Below are positions 1-7,215 of a stretch of DNA of 46,303 bases, piece by piece. The position numbers and the translations under genes are program-made. Where the stretch lies: the NCBI GenBank assembly GCA_963612735.1, contig CAVDWX010000071.1:1-46303 (forward strand). The letters are read 5' to 3'. The notes beneath the pieces are model-generated. The model did not search any database and was not told the DNA's origin. It worked only from the letters and a program-made list of their open reading frames with translations. Position 1 is the stretch's first letter; each line of letters begins with the position of its first letter. Source of the DNA: CAVDWX01 sp963612735 (lineage in GTDB: Bacteria > Bacillota_I > Bacilli_A > RFN20 > CAG-826).

Positions 1-56
1 GTATAAAATGAGACCACTAACAAGTAGGATTTCCCTACAAAATAAAAACGCTACCT

Positions 57-86
57 TTGACAAAATAAAGAAAAAATAATTATATT
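57..86 (+). promoter_or_regulatory. Sigma-A-type promoter of the DtxR/MntR-like gene, probably leaderless
   Basis: A consensus -35 TTGACA lies at 57-62 and a -10 TATATT at 81-86, with an 18-base spacer. The -10 ends six bases before the ATG at 93, so transcription should begin at or next to the start codon. No Shine-Dalgarno sequence precedes the gene, which agrees with a leaderless mRNA. Confidence 0.7.
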
Positions 87-92
87 GATTAT

Positions 93-461
93 ATGGAAAA
101 GAAAATAAATCGTGCGGATGGTTCCTATTTAGCGATCATGGTTGAAATGGAAGATAATGATGATTCCTTTAGATGTGTTGATATCGCTAAAGAATTAAAT
201 ATTTCAAAAGCAGCAGTATCTCATCAAATTGGAGTTCTTCAAGATCAAGGTTTAGTGGTTAAACGCCCATACGGCAAAATTTCTTTAACCGATAAAGGTC
301 GAGATGTCGGTAAATTAGTCATCAAAAAAAGGGAAGCTATCCAGAACATATTAGAACAAGCTGGTGTCCCTTCTTCGATATCGAAAAAGAACGCGCAAGA
401 AATGTGTCACGATATCGATAACGATTTATACGAATGCATCAAAGATAAAGATAAAAAATAA
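93..461 (+). CDS. DtxR/MntR-family metal-responsive transcriptional regulator
   Basis: This 122-residue protein has a winged helix-turn-helix at residues 10-65 (DIAKELNISKAAVSHQI, then a wing ending YGKISLTDKG). A helical dimerisation segment follows, as in the short MntR branch of the DtxR family, which represses metal uptake genes when Mn2+ or Fe2+ is bound. It lacks the C-terminal SH3-like domain of DtxR. The metal site looks altered. Where B. subtilis MntR has Glu-x-x-Glu-His, this protein reads Gln-x-x-Cys-His (AQEMCHD, about residues 100-106), and the usual His of the RH pair after the wing is missing. It could therefore sense another metal, or sense by thiol. It ends one base before the convergent flavin-reductase-like gene, and no metal uptake gene is adjacent. 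The family call is firm; the ligand is open. Confidence 0.8.
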   Translation: MEKKINRADGSYLAIMVEMEDNDDSFRCVDIAKELNISKAAVSHQIGVLQDQGLVVKRPYGKISLTDKGRDVGKLVIKKREAIQNILEQAGVPSSISKKNAQEMCHDIDNDLYECIKDKDKK

Positions 462-462
462 T

Positions 463-912
463 TTATTTTAAAGAAGCATAATCTAAAAATGGTCGAGTTG
501 AATTGACCTTTTTATTTATCTTAATGTAAACCATCAAATCTTCATCATTATCCTTTAAATGAAAGATATCAATGATCTCTCCAATCATTTCTCTAGTCGC
601 ATCTTTTATTAGATAAACATTATCAATGATCTCAATTTCAGGAATATTAAATTTATCAAAGATATCGCTATGGTGATCGCCAAAATGTTCGGCAATATGT
701 CCTTGATTAATATTTAAGCAAGAGACGCCAACTTTATCACCTACATTAAGATGATGCCCGGTCACAGATTGGCCTCCCACCATGATGAGAAGTTTATCGA
801 TATCAGTAGCCATCCCCCACGCAAAAGTCATCCCGTATCTCTTCCCCTCTTTATAAAGGGTTAATATATTTGCACCTTGCAAAATTAAATTCTTTTCTGG
901 ATGGATATTCAT
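463..912 (-). CDS. Flavin reductase-like FMN-binding split-barrel protein
   Basis: The protein fits the flavoredoxin/flavin-reductase-like fold. It has an N-terminal strand pair with GMTFAWGMATDIDKLL, a central strand with VGVSCLN, and a segment GDHHSDIFDKF at the place where the family has G-x-x-SG-x-DxDKF. Members bind FMN and usually pass electrons or reduce flavin in the cytoplasm; the substrate cannot be told here. I start it at the ATG at 912, two bases after the stop of the upstream cardiolipin synthase gene, which suggests translational coupling. An in-frame ATG at 951 would add 13 residues but has no ribosome binding site and lies inside the upstream gene. It is the last gene of an apparent four-gene minus-strand unit. 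Confidence 0.7.
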   Translation of the reverse strand: MNIHPEKNLILQGANILTLYKEGKRYGMTFAWGMATDIDKLLIMVGGQSVTGHHLNVGDKVGVSCLNINQGHIAEHFGDHHSDIFDKFNIPEIEIIDNVYLIKDATREMIGEIIDIFHLKDNDEDLMVYIKINKKVNSTRPFLDYASLK

Positions 913-914
913 AC

Positions 915-2525
915 TTACATTAATGGAGCAAAAACCCTTAATATTGCCCATAAGATTTTTTTAAATATAGAGATGTTATTAACTTCTTCTATACTAATTC
1001 TTCTTGAAACTCTAAAGGTTTCCTCCATATCCCTTTCTATATCTTTCAAACAATCGCATTTATATAAAAATGTTCCATTTTCCATATGTAAATATAGTGA
1101 GCGATAATCTAAATTAATCGTTCCTACTGTTCCCATAATTCCATCCGCTAAAAACGTTTTAGCGTGGACAAAACCAGGCGTATATTCATAGACTTCTACA
1201 CCCGCTTTTATTAAATTATTAGCGTAGCTTTTCGTTAATTGATAAACAATCTTTTTATCTGGAATTGCAGGAATTAATAGCTTAACGATAACTCCATTTT
1301 TCGCAGCCTGCATTATCGCTCCTTGCATTTGATCATCTAATATCAAATAAGGTGTCGTAATATATAAATATTTTTTAGCTTTTAAACATAAATTTACATA
1401 TACATTTTGTCCTACTGTTTCAAAAGTAAAAGGAAGCGAACCGTACGGTTGAACTAACCCACTACTTCGTTTATAAGGAGGGGCTTCATAAGCATATTTC
1501 ATCGGTAAATAATTTAAAAAATTAATCGCTCGATTATCATTAGTAATTCTTATCCAAGTAGAGATAAATAAGGCGGTTAAGCCAAAAACTCCTTCTCCTT
1601 CTAACATGATTTGATTATCTTTCCATTTGCCAAATCTTAATTTTTCATTGATATATTCATCAGCGATATTAATCCCACCAGTAAAACCAGTATGTCCATC
1701 AATGACCATAATCTTACGGTGATCTCGATTATTCATTCTAATATCTAATAATGGTTTTAAAGGCGAAACAACATGACATTTTATGCCATATTGATTTAAC
1801 GTTTTATAATATTTTTTTGGTAAAGTTGAAACACATCCCAAATCGTCATATAGAAGTCTGACATCCACTCCTTCTTTGACTTTATCGATTAAGATATCAA
1901 GTATCTCTTCCCACATCCTTCCAGGAGCGATGATGAAATATTCCATAAAGATATAGTGTTTAGCTAATCTTAATTTTTCCTTCATAATTGGAAAAGCATC
2001 TTCACCCCAAGCGAAATATGTAACTTGAGTATCACCATATATGTTATTAATGGAATAATCTTTTAAATATTTAGCGATATTATAGGCGTCCGGATCTTTA
2101 TTTCGATCAATCTTATCTAACATTCCGCCTGAAATCTCACTGCTCATGGCGATGTTAAGCGATTTAAGTGAAGGTGCTAATTTTTTATATTCTCTTTTCG
2201 AAAATTTCTTATTGGCAAATAAAAGATAAAATATCGATACCGGAATTGGGAACAAAAGCATAAAGAATAGCCACGTAATCTTATAAGAAGGTGAACTTTT
2301 AGAATTGATAATAATAATGCTAATAATTAAAGATAAAATCAAATCTAAAAATGTCGATACATAAAGTAAAATCGTACCGTCAAGAATAACGATGAGCAAA
2401 ATAAGAATGATTAATTCAATAAAAAGAACGAGTCCAACAAAAATAAATCTCACAACAGTTGGACTTTTTACTTTTTCTCTTTTGTTAACATTTTTATCCT
2501 TATTATTATTGTTTTTCATTTTCAT
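915..2525 (-). CDS. cls: Cardiolipin synthase (phospholipase D superfamily)
   Basis: This 536-residue membrane enzyme joins two phosphatidylglycerol molecules, or a related donor, to make cardiolipin. It has two HxKxxxxD catalytic motifs, HRKIMVID at residues 269-276 and HAKTFLAD at 454-461, each followed by the usual GGxN or GTxN turn. Three hydrophobic segments lie at about residues 24-48, 50-75 and 82-105, giving the standard N-terminal membrane anchor plus PLDNT-type region. The length is slightly above the roughly 480-510 typical of Bacilli because of a charged 20-residue N-terminal tail rich in Lys and Asn. Its ATG overlaps the TGA stop of the upstream small membrane protein gene (ATGA), so the two are probably co-translated. 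No other phospholipid head-group gene is adjacent. Confidence 0.9.
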   Translation of the reverse strand: MKMKNNNNKDKNVNKREKVKSPTVVRFIFVGLVLFIELIILILLIVILDGTILLYVSTFLDLILSLIISIIIINSKSSPSYKITWLFFMLLFPIPVSIFYLLFANKKFSKREYKKLAPSLKSLNIAMSSEISGGMLDKIDRNKDPDAYNIAKYLKDYSINNIYGDTQVTYFAWGEDAFPIMKEKLRLAKHYIFMEYFIIAPGRMWEEILDILIDKVKEGVDVRLLYDDLGCVSTLPKKYYKTLNQYGIKCHVVSPLKPLLDIRMNNRDHRKIMVIDGHTGFTGGINIADEYINEKLRFGKWKDNQIMLEGEGVFGLTALFISTWIRITNDNRAINFLNYLPMKYAYEAPPYKRSSGLVQPYGSLPFTFETVGQNVYVNLCLKAKKYLYITTPYLILDDQMQGAIMQAAKNGVIVKLLIPAIPDKKIVYQLTKSYANNLIKAGVEVYEYTPGFVHAKTFLADGIMGTVGTINLDYRSLYLHMENGTFLYKCDCLKDIERDMEETFRVSRRISIEEVNNISIFKKILWAILRVFAPLM

Positions 2526-3025
2526 CTTCTAGAAAAATAATTTTTCAAATTATAAGTTTCGCTAGTATTAGTAACAATCGCATTAGGGAATGGATATAAA
2601 TAATCAACTCCAGATATCGAATCAGCTTCTTTTATTAGTTCTAAAGTAATTTCTTTTTTATGATGCTTTGAAGCTAAAAAGACGATAAAACAATATAAAG
2701 ACATGAGTAAAGAAAATAAAGCTAGCCCCAAAAAGGCTCCGCCCCATAATTGCTTAATAAAAAGAAGATAAGGAACTAAAAATAATAGACCAATCACAAA
2801 CCAAACAACCGTTGAAGTTGAAATCGGTTTAATCAAAAAATTATATTGTTTTTCTAATTTAATGAGATTTTTATGCTTGTATTTAATATCGACACGTTTA
2901 ATGGTAAGCCTTGTCTTACGCTTACCTTTGGCCTTTTTATTCACGAATTCCCACCCAAAATGAGACTTATCAAATAAGAAGGAATCGACATCTTCGTTTT
3001 TAATAACATAATTTTTAATTTCCAT
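2522..3025 (-). CDS. Small two-span membrane protein of unknown function
   Basis: I do not recognise this 167-residue protein. It has a basic, soluble N-terminal part (residues 1-68, with VNKKAKGKRKTRLTIKRVDIK), two transmembrane segments at about 70-92 and 94-117, and a short polar C-terminal tail. The layout and several positions match the product of the gene just upstream (3015-3468), so the two are probably diverged tandem paralogues. In the N-terminal part, NKKAKGKRKTRLTI aligns with NKKITNTKVIYTLEI. The stop codon overlaps the start of the cardiolipin synthase gene, which suggests a role tied to the membrane or to that enzyme. The function is unknown. Confidence 0.65.
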   Translation of the reverse strand: MEIKNYVIKNEDVDSFLFDKSHFGWEFVNKKAKGKRKTRLTIKRVDIKYKHKNLIKLEKQYNFLIKPISTSTVVWFVIGLLFLVPYLLFIKQLWGGAFLGLALFSLLMSLYCFIVFLASKHHKKEITLELIKEADSISGVDYLYPFPNAIVTNTSETYNLKNYFSRR

Positions 3026-3468
3026 TATTTATTTCCTCAAGCATCTTTTTTATTTCTTCATAAGAATATTTCTTTTGAACCATATTCTTTTTTAAACTAA
3101 TAAAACGAATCAATGAATATATACCCGCACACAAAACGGATATAGAAGCGGGTAAACCACAAATTAAAAATAGATCAACACTATTTAAATTAGTGAGATG
3201 GCCAACATATAAAATCGCATACAAAGTCATAAGAATAATGGCGATTATACAAAATATAAAGGTTGGAAAAATAGGTAAAATTTGAATATCTTTAGTTAAT
3301 TTATAAATCTCATTCTTTTTATAAAAAGTAGGATCATTATCATCAATTTCTAATGTATATATTACCTTAGTGTTAGTTATTTTTTTATTAATGATTTTAT
3401 AAGAAAATAAATCAAAGATTTGTTCTTTTTCTTTTTGTTTATTAAGTAATATATTTAAAAATAGTCAT
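3015..3468 (-). pseudogene. Paralogue of the neighbouring small membrane protein, frameshifted near its start
   Basis: Only 71 codons from an ATG at 3230 are open with a normal start. The same frame stays open back to the TGA at 3465-3467 and encodes a sensible protein, about 60 polar residues (with FDLFSYKIINKKITNTKV) and then two membrane spans, which parallels the 167-residue protein downstream. No ATG, GTG or TTG occurs in that upstream part. A suitable ATG at 3466-3468 is one frame off; it reads MTIFKYIT and hits TAA at 3442-3444. A single-base indel between about 3442 and 3465, near the T5-A3 run, would restore a continuous gene of about 150 codons. It could be a recent pseudogene, a sequencing error, or a slippage switch. 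Its 3' end overlaps the next gene by 11 bases. Confidence 0.6.
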
Positions 3469-3545
3469 TCTTCAAGTAGTTAGGTTCATTTTAATGAAGA
3501 ATATATCAATTTTTAATAAATAAGTGGAAATAAAATAAAATGAAT

Positions 3546-3559
3546 GTGACACTTGTCAC
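3546..3559 (+). promoter_or_regulatory. Probable TetR-family operator, perfect inverted repeat
   Basis: GTGACA-CT-TGTCAC is a perfect 6-bp inverted repeat with a 2-bp spacer. Its right half overlaps a TTGTCA -35-like element (3554-3559) upstream of the TetR gene. This is the usual arrangement for autorepression, and the site also lies in the short divergent region facing the membrane protein operon. Confidence 0.55.
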
Positions 3560-3581
3560 TCATATGATAAAATGCTTTAAT
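3554..3581 (+). promoter_or_regulatory. Candidate promoter of the TetR gene
   Basis: TTGTCA (3554-3559) and TTTAAT (3576-3581) each match the consensus hexamers at five of six positions, with a 16-base spacer. The -10 ends six bases before the ATG at 3588. This favours that ATG as the start and implies a leaderless transcript. Confidence 0.45.
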
Positions 3582-3587
3582 AAATCT

Positions 3588-4103
3588 ATGGCCAGCAAAA
3601 AAAGTCAAACGCTCCTATTCTTAGCTTTATATAATCTTTTACAAAAGAAAGAATATGAAGATATAAACATTAAAGAACTATGTGAGAAAGCAAATGTATC
3701 GAGAATGTCTTTTTATCGTTCTTTCTCCTCTAAAGATGATATTTTAATCGGATATTGCGATGATGCTTTTGAAGACTTCTTTAATTCCTTTTTAAAAGTT
3801 AATAACCCTTCTGGATATGATTTAATATTAGCCATATTAACATTCTGGAATAAGAATAAAAGGCAAATAAAAGTTTTACAAAAAGCCAATAAAATGAATT
3901 TATTAATGCCTCAATTTTCTTCCTACGCTCGATATATATTATCTAAATTAGATACAACAGAACTTCAATACATTAAAAAGAATCCCTTAACGGTTCCCAT
4001 AATTTCAAGCATTGCCTTTGCTGTTTTAATATATTGGTTAGAAAACGACTTCAAATATACGCCCGTTGAGATGGCTAATTACATCTTGCATCTTTACGAT
4101 TAA
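3588..4103 (+). CDS. TetR/AcrR-family transcriptional regulator
   Basis: The N-terminal 50 residues form a TetR-type helix-turn-helix: ALYNLLQKKEYEDINIKEL, then CEKANVSRMSFYRSFSSKDD. A divergent all-helical ligand-binding domain follows, as in the branch common in Bacilli that resembles DhaS-type regulators. I chose the ATG at 3588 (171 residues). Upstream in-frame ATGs at 3540 and 3564 would place the inverted repeat GTGACA-CT-TGTCAC inside or against the coding region, while 3588 sits just after a promoter-like pair. The gene overlaps the convergent lipoprotein gene by four bases. Its target is unknown, but autoregulation is likely and the divergent membrane protein/cardiolipin synthase unit is the nearest other candidate. 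Confidence 0.8.
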   Translation: MASKKSQTLLFLALYNLLQKKEYEDINIKELCEKANVSRMSFYRSFSSKDDILIGYCDDAFEDFFNSFLKVNNPSGYDLILAILTFWNKNKRQIKVLQKANKMNLLMPQFSSYARYILSKLDTTELQYIKKNPLTVPIISSIAFAVLIYWLENDFKYTPVEMANYILHLYD

Positions 4104-4963
4104 CAAAGACTGATAATTTGATATGAACTTAAATCAGGTTTTTCAAATTGTTTTTCTTTATACGAAAACGAACTTTTAACATACACTACTTCGAATAAAT
4201 TGTTATTCCTATCTAAATATGTAGAAGTCGCTAATTTATATGAACCTTGATTATATAAATAAGATTTGAAATTATAGGAAGAAACTAATTCTCGATGATA
4301 TGAGCATATCCCGTCCACTGTCGTCTCATTATATGTAAAAGAATTAACTTCATTTTTAAGATCCCCACTTAAAGAGATGATAAGCGAGCCAGCCCCTAAA
4401 GAAGAATAAGAAGAAGAACAAACGATATCATCGGTAGTGATGATATTGATATCGCTATTTTCTAAAGCGATGAGCTTATCTAATTTATCAACATATTTAT
4501 CAATAAATTCATTCGATATATCTAAAATATATTGATCGAGTAAATCTAAATAAGAGTTCTCATTTTTATCAAGGAAAGCATACGTCTTTTCCGCACTACT
4601 AGAAAAGATATAATTATCGCTTTCTAAATATAAATATTTATTCGATTCAATCTCATTATTCGCGGAATTAGAAATGGTTCTTTTTAAATAGGAAAAGTTA
4701 TCAATCAAATCGTAATATATTTCAGTTTCCGATATTGCTTCATCTTCATATTTATCCCCGTTTATATAAGCTATTTTTTTCACCGACTTATAGGAAGTAA
4801 AATAAAAATAATTTCCAGTTTCACTATTATCGAGATGGGAACGGATATCTTTAGCTTTTCTTATGGCTTCGATTTTACTAACACTTGGAGCTGAACAGCC
4901 ACTGAGGAGGCAAATTAATATTAACGATATAGATTTTATTAAAGGACGTTTACTATTTTTCAT
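4100..4963 (-). CDS. Lipoprotein of unknown function
   Basis: The 287-residue product begins with a lipoprotein signal peptide: a basic start, then a hydrophobic stretch ending in the lipobox LLSGC. Cys would become residue 1 of the mature protein, so it should be anchored to the outer face of the membrane. The rest is rich in Ser, Asn, Tyr and Asp. It has alternating strand-like segments such as YFYFTSYKSVKKIAYING and SGDLKNEVNSFTYNETTVDG, which resemble the beta-rich lipoproteins of the LolA/LppX-like fold. I do not recognise a specific family. It is monocistronic, with its own consensus promoter and no Shine-Dalgarno sequence. Export and lipid anchoring are well supported; function is not. 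Confidence 0.75.
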   Translation of the reverse strand: MKNSKRPLIKSISLILICLLSGCSAPSVSKIEAIRKAKDIRSHLDNSETGNYFYFTSYKSVKKIAYINGDKYEDEAISETEIYYDLIDNFSYLKRTISNSANNEIESNKYLYLESDNYIFSSSAEKTYAFLDKNENSYLDLLDQYILDISNEFIDKYVDKLDKLIALENSDINIITTDDIVCSSSYSSLGAGSLIISLSGDLKNEVNSFTYNETTVDGICSYHRELVSSYNFKSYLYNQGSYKLATSTYLDRNNNLFEVVYVKSSFSYKEKQFEKPDLSSYQIISLC

Positions 4964-4970
4964 CGAAAAA

Positions 4971-4999
4971 ATAATATAGCAAATATTTATTCATGTCAA
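4971..4999 (-). promoter_or_regulatory. Consensus promoter of the lipoprotein gene, probably leaderless
   Basis: On the minus strand TTGACA (4999-4994) and TATTAT (4976-4971) are separated by 17 bases. The -10 ends seven bases before the ATG (4963) and no ribosome binding site fits between them, so the mRNA probably begins at or beside the start codon. Confidence 0.7.
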
Positions 5000-5008
5000 A
5001 AAATGAGA

Positions 5009-5815
5009 CTATTCTTTTTCTTTATAGATGTAGGCGATATATTCGTATTGTTTCACACTACTAGAAAGATTAACCATTGCTTCATAAGTCGTCTTATGAA
5101 GATAATCTTTGTTTTCTAAAACGCTATTACCTTTAAGAGGATAGATAGGTTTACCAATTAATAGCGTTTGCTTGCTTCTTTTACTAATTTTAGATTTTCT
5201 CCATACCGTAACCATCGGTACGACTGGCGCATCGTTAAGAGCGGGATAATAAAAGCTTCCATTTCTAAAAGGTCTAATCTTAGTGTAATAAGGCCAGATA
5301 TGAGCTTCAGGAAAGATGATGATTGCTTCTTTTTTATTTAGATAATAAGAAAATGAATTGATGAATTTTTTCATATTTTCATTATCGCCTTTTAATGGAA
5401 GAGGGATTAAGCCTAATCCTTTCATTAACCCCCCTAAAAGAGGAACACTCATCGCATCCGTATAACCGACAGCATTGGTTCTTTTAAAAGGAAATAAAAG
5501 AGCTTGTATCTTAAATGAATCAGAAATGGCAACGTGATTAGAATAAATAAAAAAGCCTTTTCCTTTTAATTCTTTTAGATTCTTTCTTCCCTTTATTCTA
5601 ATGCCGTAAAAGTAGCAAAAAGTAGCAAGAATAGGTTTAACAATCCCAAAATAAAATAAGCCAGTAAAAAAATTAGCCACCTTATTTGTCCTTTCATAGA
5701 CATAGTCTTTTGGCAAAGGAGGCCGAGATAAACCCACTTCATTAAAGTCATCTCTAAGAGGATCGGAATAATAGATGACTTTACTTTTCTTCCAATCGTG
5801 ATTCACTTTCTTCAT
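5009..5815 (-). CDS. PlsC-like 1-acyl-sn-glycerol-3-phosphate acyltransferase
   Basis: This is a glycerolipid acyltransferase of the PlsC/LPLAT superfamily. The catalytic NHxxxxD motif reads NHVAISD at residues 93-99, the acyl-phosphate-binding FPEG motif reads FPEA at 168-171, and a GLIPLP segment and a VVPMV strand complete the domain. A hydrophobic segment at about residues 46-70 anchors it to the membrane. I use the ATG at 5815 rather than an in-frame TTG at 5824. Either way the gene overlaps the end of the upstream GT2 glycosyltransferase gene by 35-44 bases, so the two are probably translated together. It may be the phosphatidic acid enzyme, but the tight link to a membrane glycosyltransferase makes acylation of a glycolipid or sugar polymer an equally good idea. 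Confidence 0.8.
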   Translation of the reverse strand: MKKVNHDWKKSKVIYYSDPLRDDFNEVGLSRPPLPKDYVYERTNKVANFFTGLFYFGIVKPILATFCYFYGIRIKGRKNLKELKGKGFFIYSNHVAISDSFKIQALLFPFKRTNAVGYTDAMSVPLLGGLMKGLGLIPLPLKGDNENMKKFINSFSYYLNKKEAIIIFPEAHIWPYYTKIRPFRNGSFYYPALNDAPVVPMVTVWRKSKISKRSKQTLLIGKPIYPLKGNSVLENKDYLHKTTYEAMVNLSSSVKQYEYIAYIYKEKE

Positions 5816-7154
5816 AGTGCTCAATTAGTCTAGCTCTTTCATCTAATATTGTCCCATCGTGGGAGATTGTTTTCCATACCGTTCTTTTCTTTTTGAAAAA
5901 TAAGCCGTCTAAAAACGCGAGCAGAAAGTCAAAAAAGAAGATGCAATAAGTAAGCAAGGTCCATATAATCGTGGCAAAATTAAATTTAAGATTTTTATTA
6001 TCGTTAATGATAACTAATAACGCTACTACCATAAACGAAACATATAAAAGTAATATCTGGTAACCAAAATGCCAGAAGAAAGTAGATGTATAATTAGGAT
6101 CTTCAAAGATGGAAAAAATCGTCATAATTAGTGAGATAACCACTAATAATAAGTTACCAATCACATAAATTACCATCGGATAGATAGAAACATTCCATTC
6201 AAAGATGGAAGACTTCCAAGTTTTTCTTGAAGTAGCGTTATAATATGGCTCTTTTTTCTTTAAAAATTTTCGAGAAGCAAAATAGCCCCACACCCATCGT
6301 ACATGTTGACGATGAACAGTTTTATATTTGCTTGCTTGTTCATCAAAATATATCGCATGCGGATAATATCTCATATTAATATTGTGGTAATAACAATATG
6401 TCGTTAATTGCACATCTTCTGTCATCCCAGTAAATATCCATCCACCCGCATTTTTAACGATATCAGCGTCAATAAAATATCCAGTTCCGGTCAAGGTTGC
6501 TTTTTTAAATAAGATTGTTCTTCCTTTAGAAGTGATCTGATTCATATAAGAAAACAAAGTCGCTGAACAACATGTAATCCAATTTTGATTAGCGTTAGTA
6601 AAATTTCGATACCCCACACCGACTTGAACACCGCTTTGTCGAAGATTATTCATCTTCCTCAAGAAGTCGACTTCCATGACATTATCAGCGTCAAAAATCA
6701 TATAGGCATCATAGCTGATGTCATTTTCATAAAAATAATTGATGCATTCTTGTAGAGCAAAGCCTTTAGTAAGTCGATTTCCTAATGGCTTTTTTCTCAC
6801 ATAGACATGAAATCTATCATCATATTTTTTGACAATATTAAAGGTCGGATCGCTTTCATCTTCAATAATCACCCACACATCATAAAATGACTTATCGTAA
6901 TTTTGATGTTTAAGGGCGTTGAGGATATGTCTAATGACATTACTTTCATTTCTAGCCGCGATTAAAACACCAAAATGTGTCTTTTTATCACTATCGATGG
7001 GATCTACGATTTTTTTTCGCGCTAAAAAGATATAGCCGACATAATACCAAGACACTCCAAGCATGAAAAAGAATATAGTGGAAGCAACAATATCGATTAT
7101 TGATAAAGCTAATTCGTATGAAAAATAAGAATATGTGTTTAAAAATATCATCAT
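5781..7154 (-). CDS. Membrane-bound family 2 glycosyltransferase
   Basis: The 457-residue protein has one N-terminal membrane span (about residues 13-45), a cytoplasmic GT-A domain, and three or four C-terminal spans. Processive-type GT2 motifs are present in order: D100/E101 in EDESDP, DAD at 155-157, TED at 245-247, and the QHVRW acceptor motif at 283-287. This is the layout of hyaluronan, cellulose and poly-GlcNAc synthases (BcsA/PgaC-like) and of membrane glycosyltransferases that make glycolipids. The PlsC-like gene begins within its last 35-44 bases, suggesting a joint product such as an acylated glycolipid. Two adjacent ATG codons (7154, 7151) could start it and neither has a Shine-Dalgarno sequence; a TAAAAT at 7164-7159 might be a -10 for a leaderless transcript. 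The sugar cannot be told from sequence. Confidence 0.85.
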   Translation of the reverse strand: MMIFLNTYSYFSYELALSIIDIVASTIFFFMLGVSWYYVGYIFLARKKIVDPIDSDKKTHFGVLIAARNESNVIRHILNALKHQNYDKSFYDVWVIIEDESDPTFNIVKKYDDRFHVYVRKKPLGNRLTKGFALQECINYFYENDISYDAYMIFDADNVMEVDFLRKMNNLRQSGVQVGVGYRNFTNANQNWITCCSATLFSYMNQITSKGRTILFKKATLTGTGYFIDADIVKNAGGWIFTGMTEDVQLTTYCYYHNINMRYYPHAIYFDEQASKYKTVHRQHVRWVWGYFASRKFLKKKEPYYNATSRKTWKSSIFEWNVSIYPMVIYVIGNLLLVVISLIMTIFSIFEDPNYTSTFFWHFGYQILLLYVSFMVVALLVIINDNKNLKFNFATIIWTLLTYCIFFFDFLLAFLDGLFFKKKRTVWKTISHDGTILDERARLIEHYEESESRLEEK

Positions 7155-7215
7155 TTATATTTTACTCACTAAAAATAATAATCAAAAATTATTAATACTA
7201 CTAGATGTGACATAC

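Noticed and set aside
1..46. GTAGG-loop-CCTAC hairpin at the window start as a terminator
   Set aside because: The stem is short and has no T-run on the plus strand.
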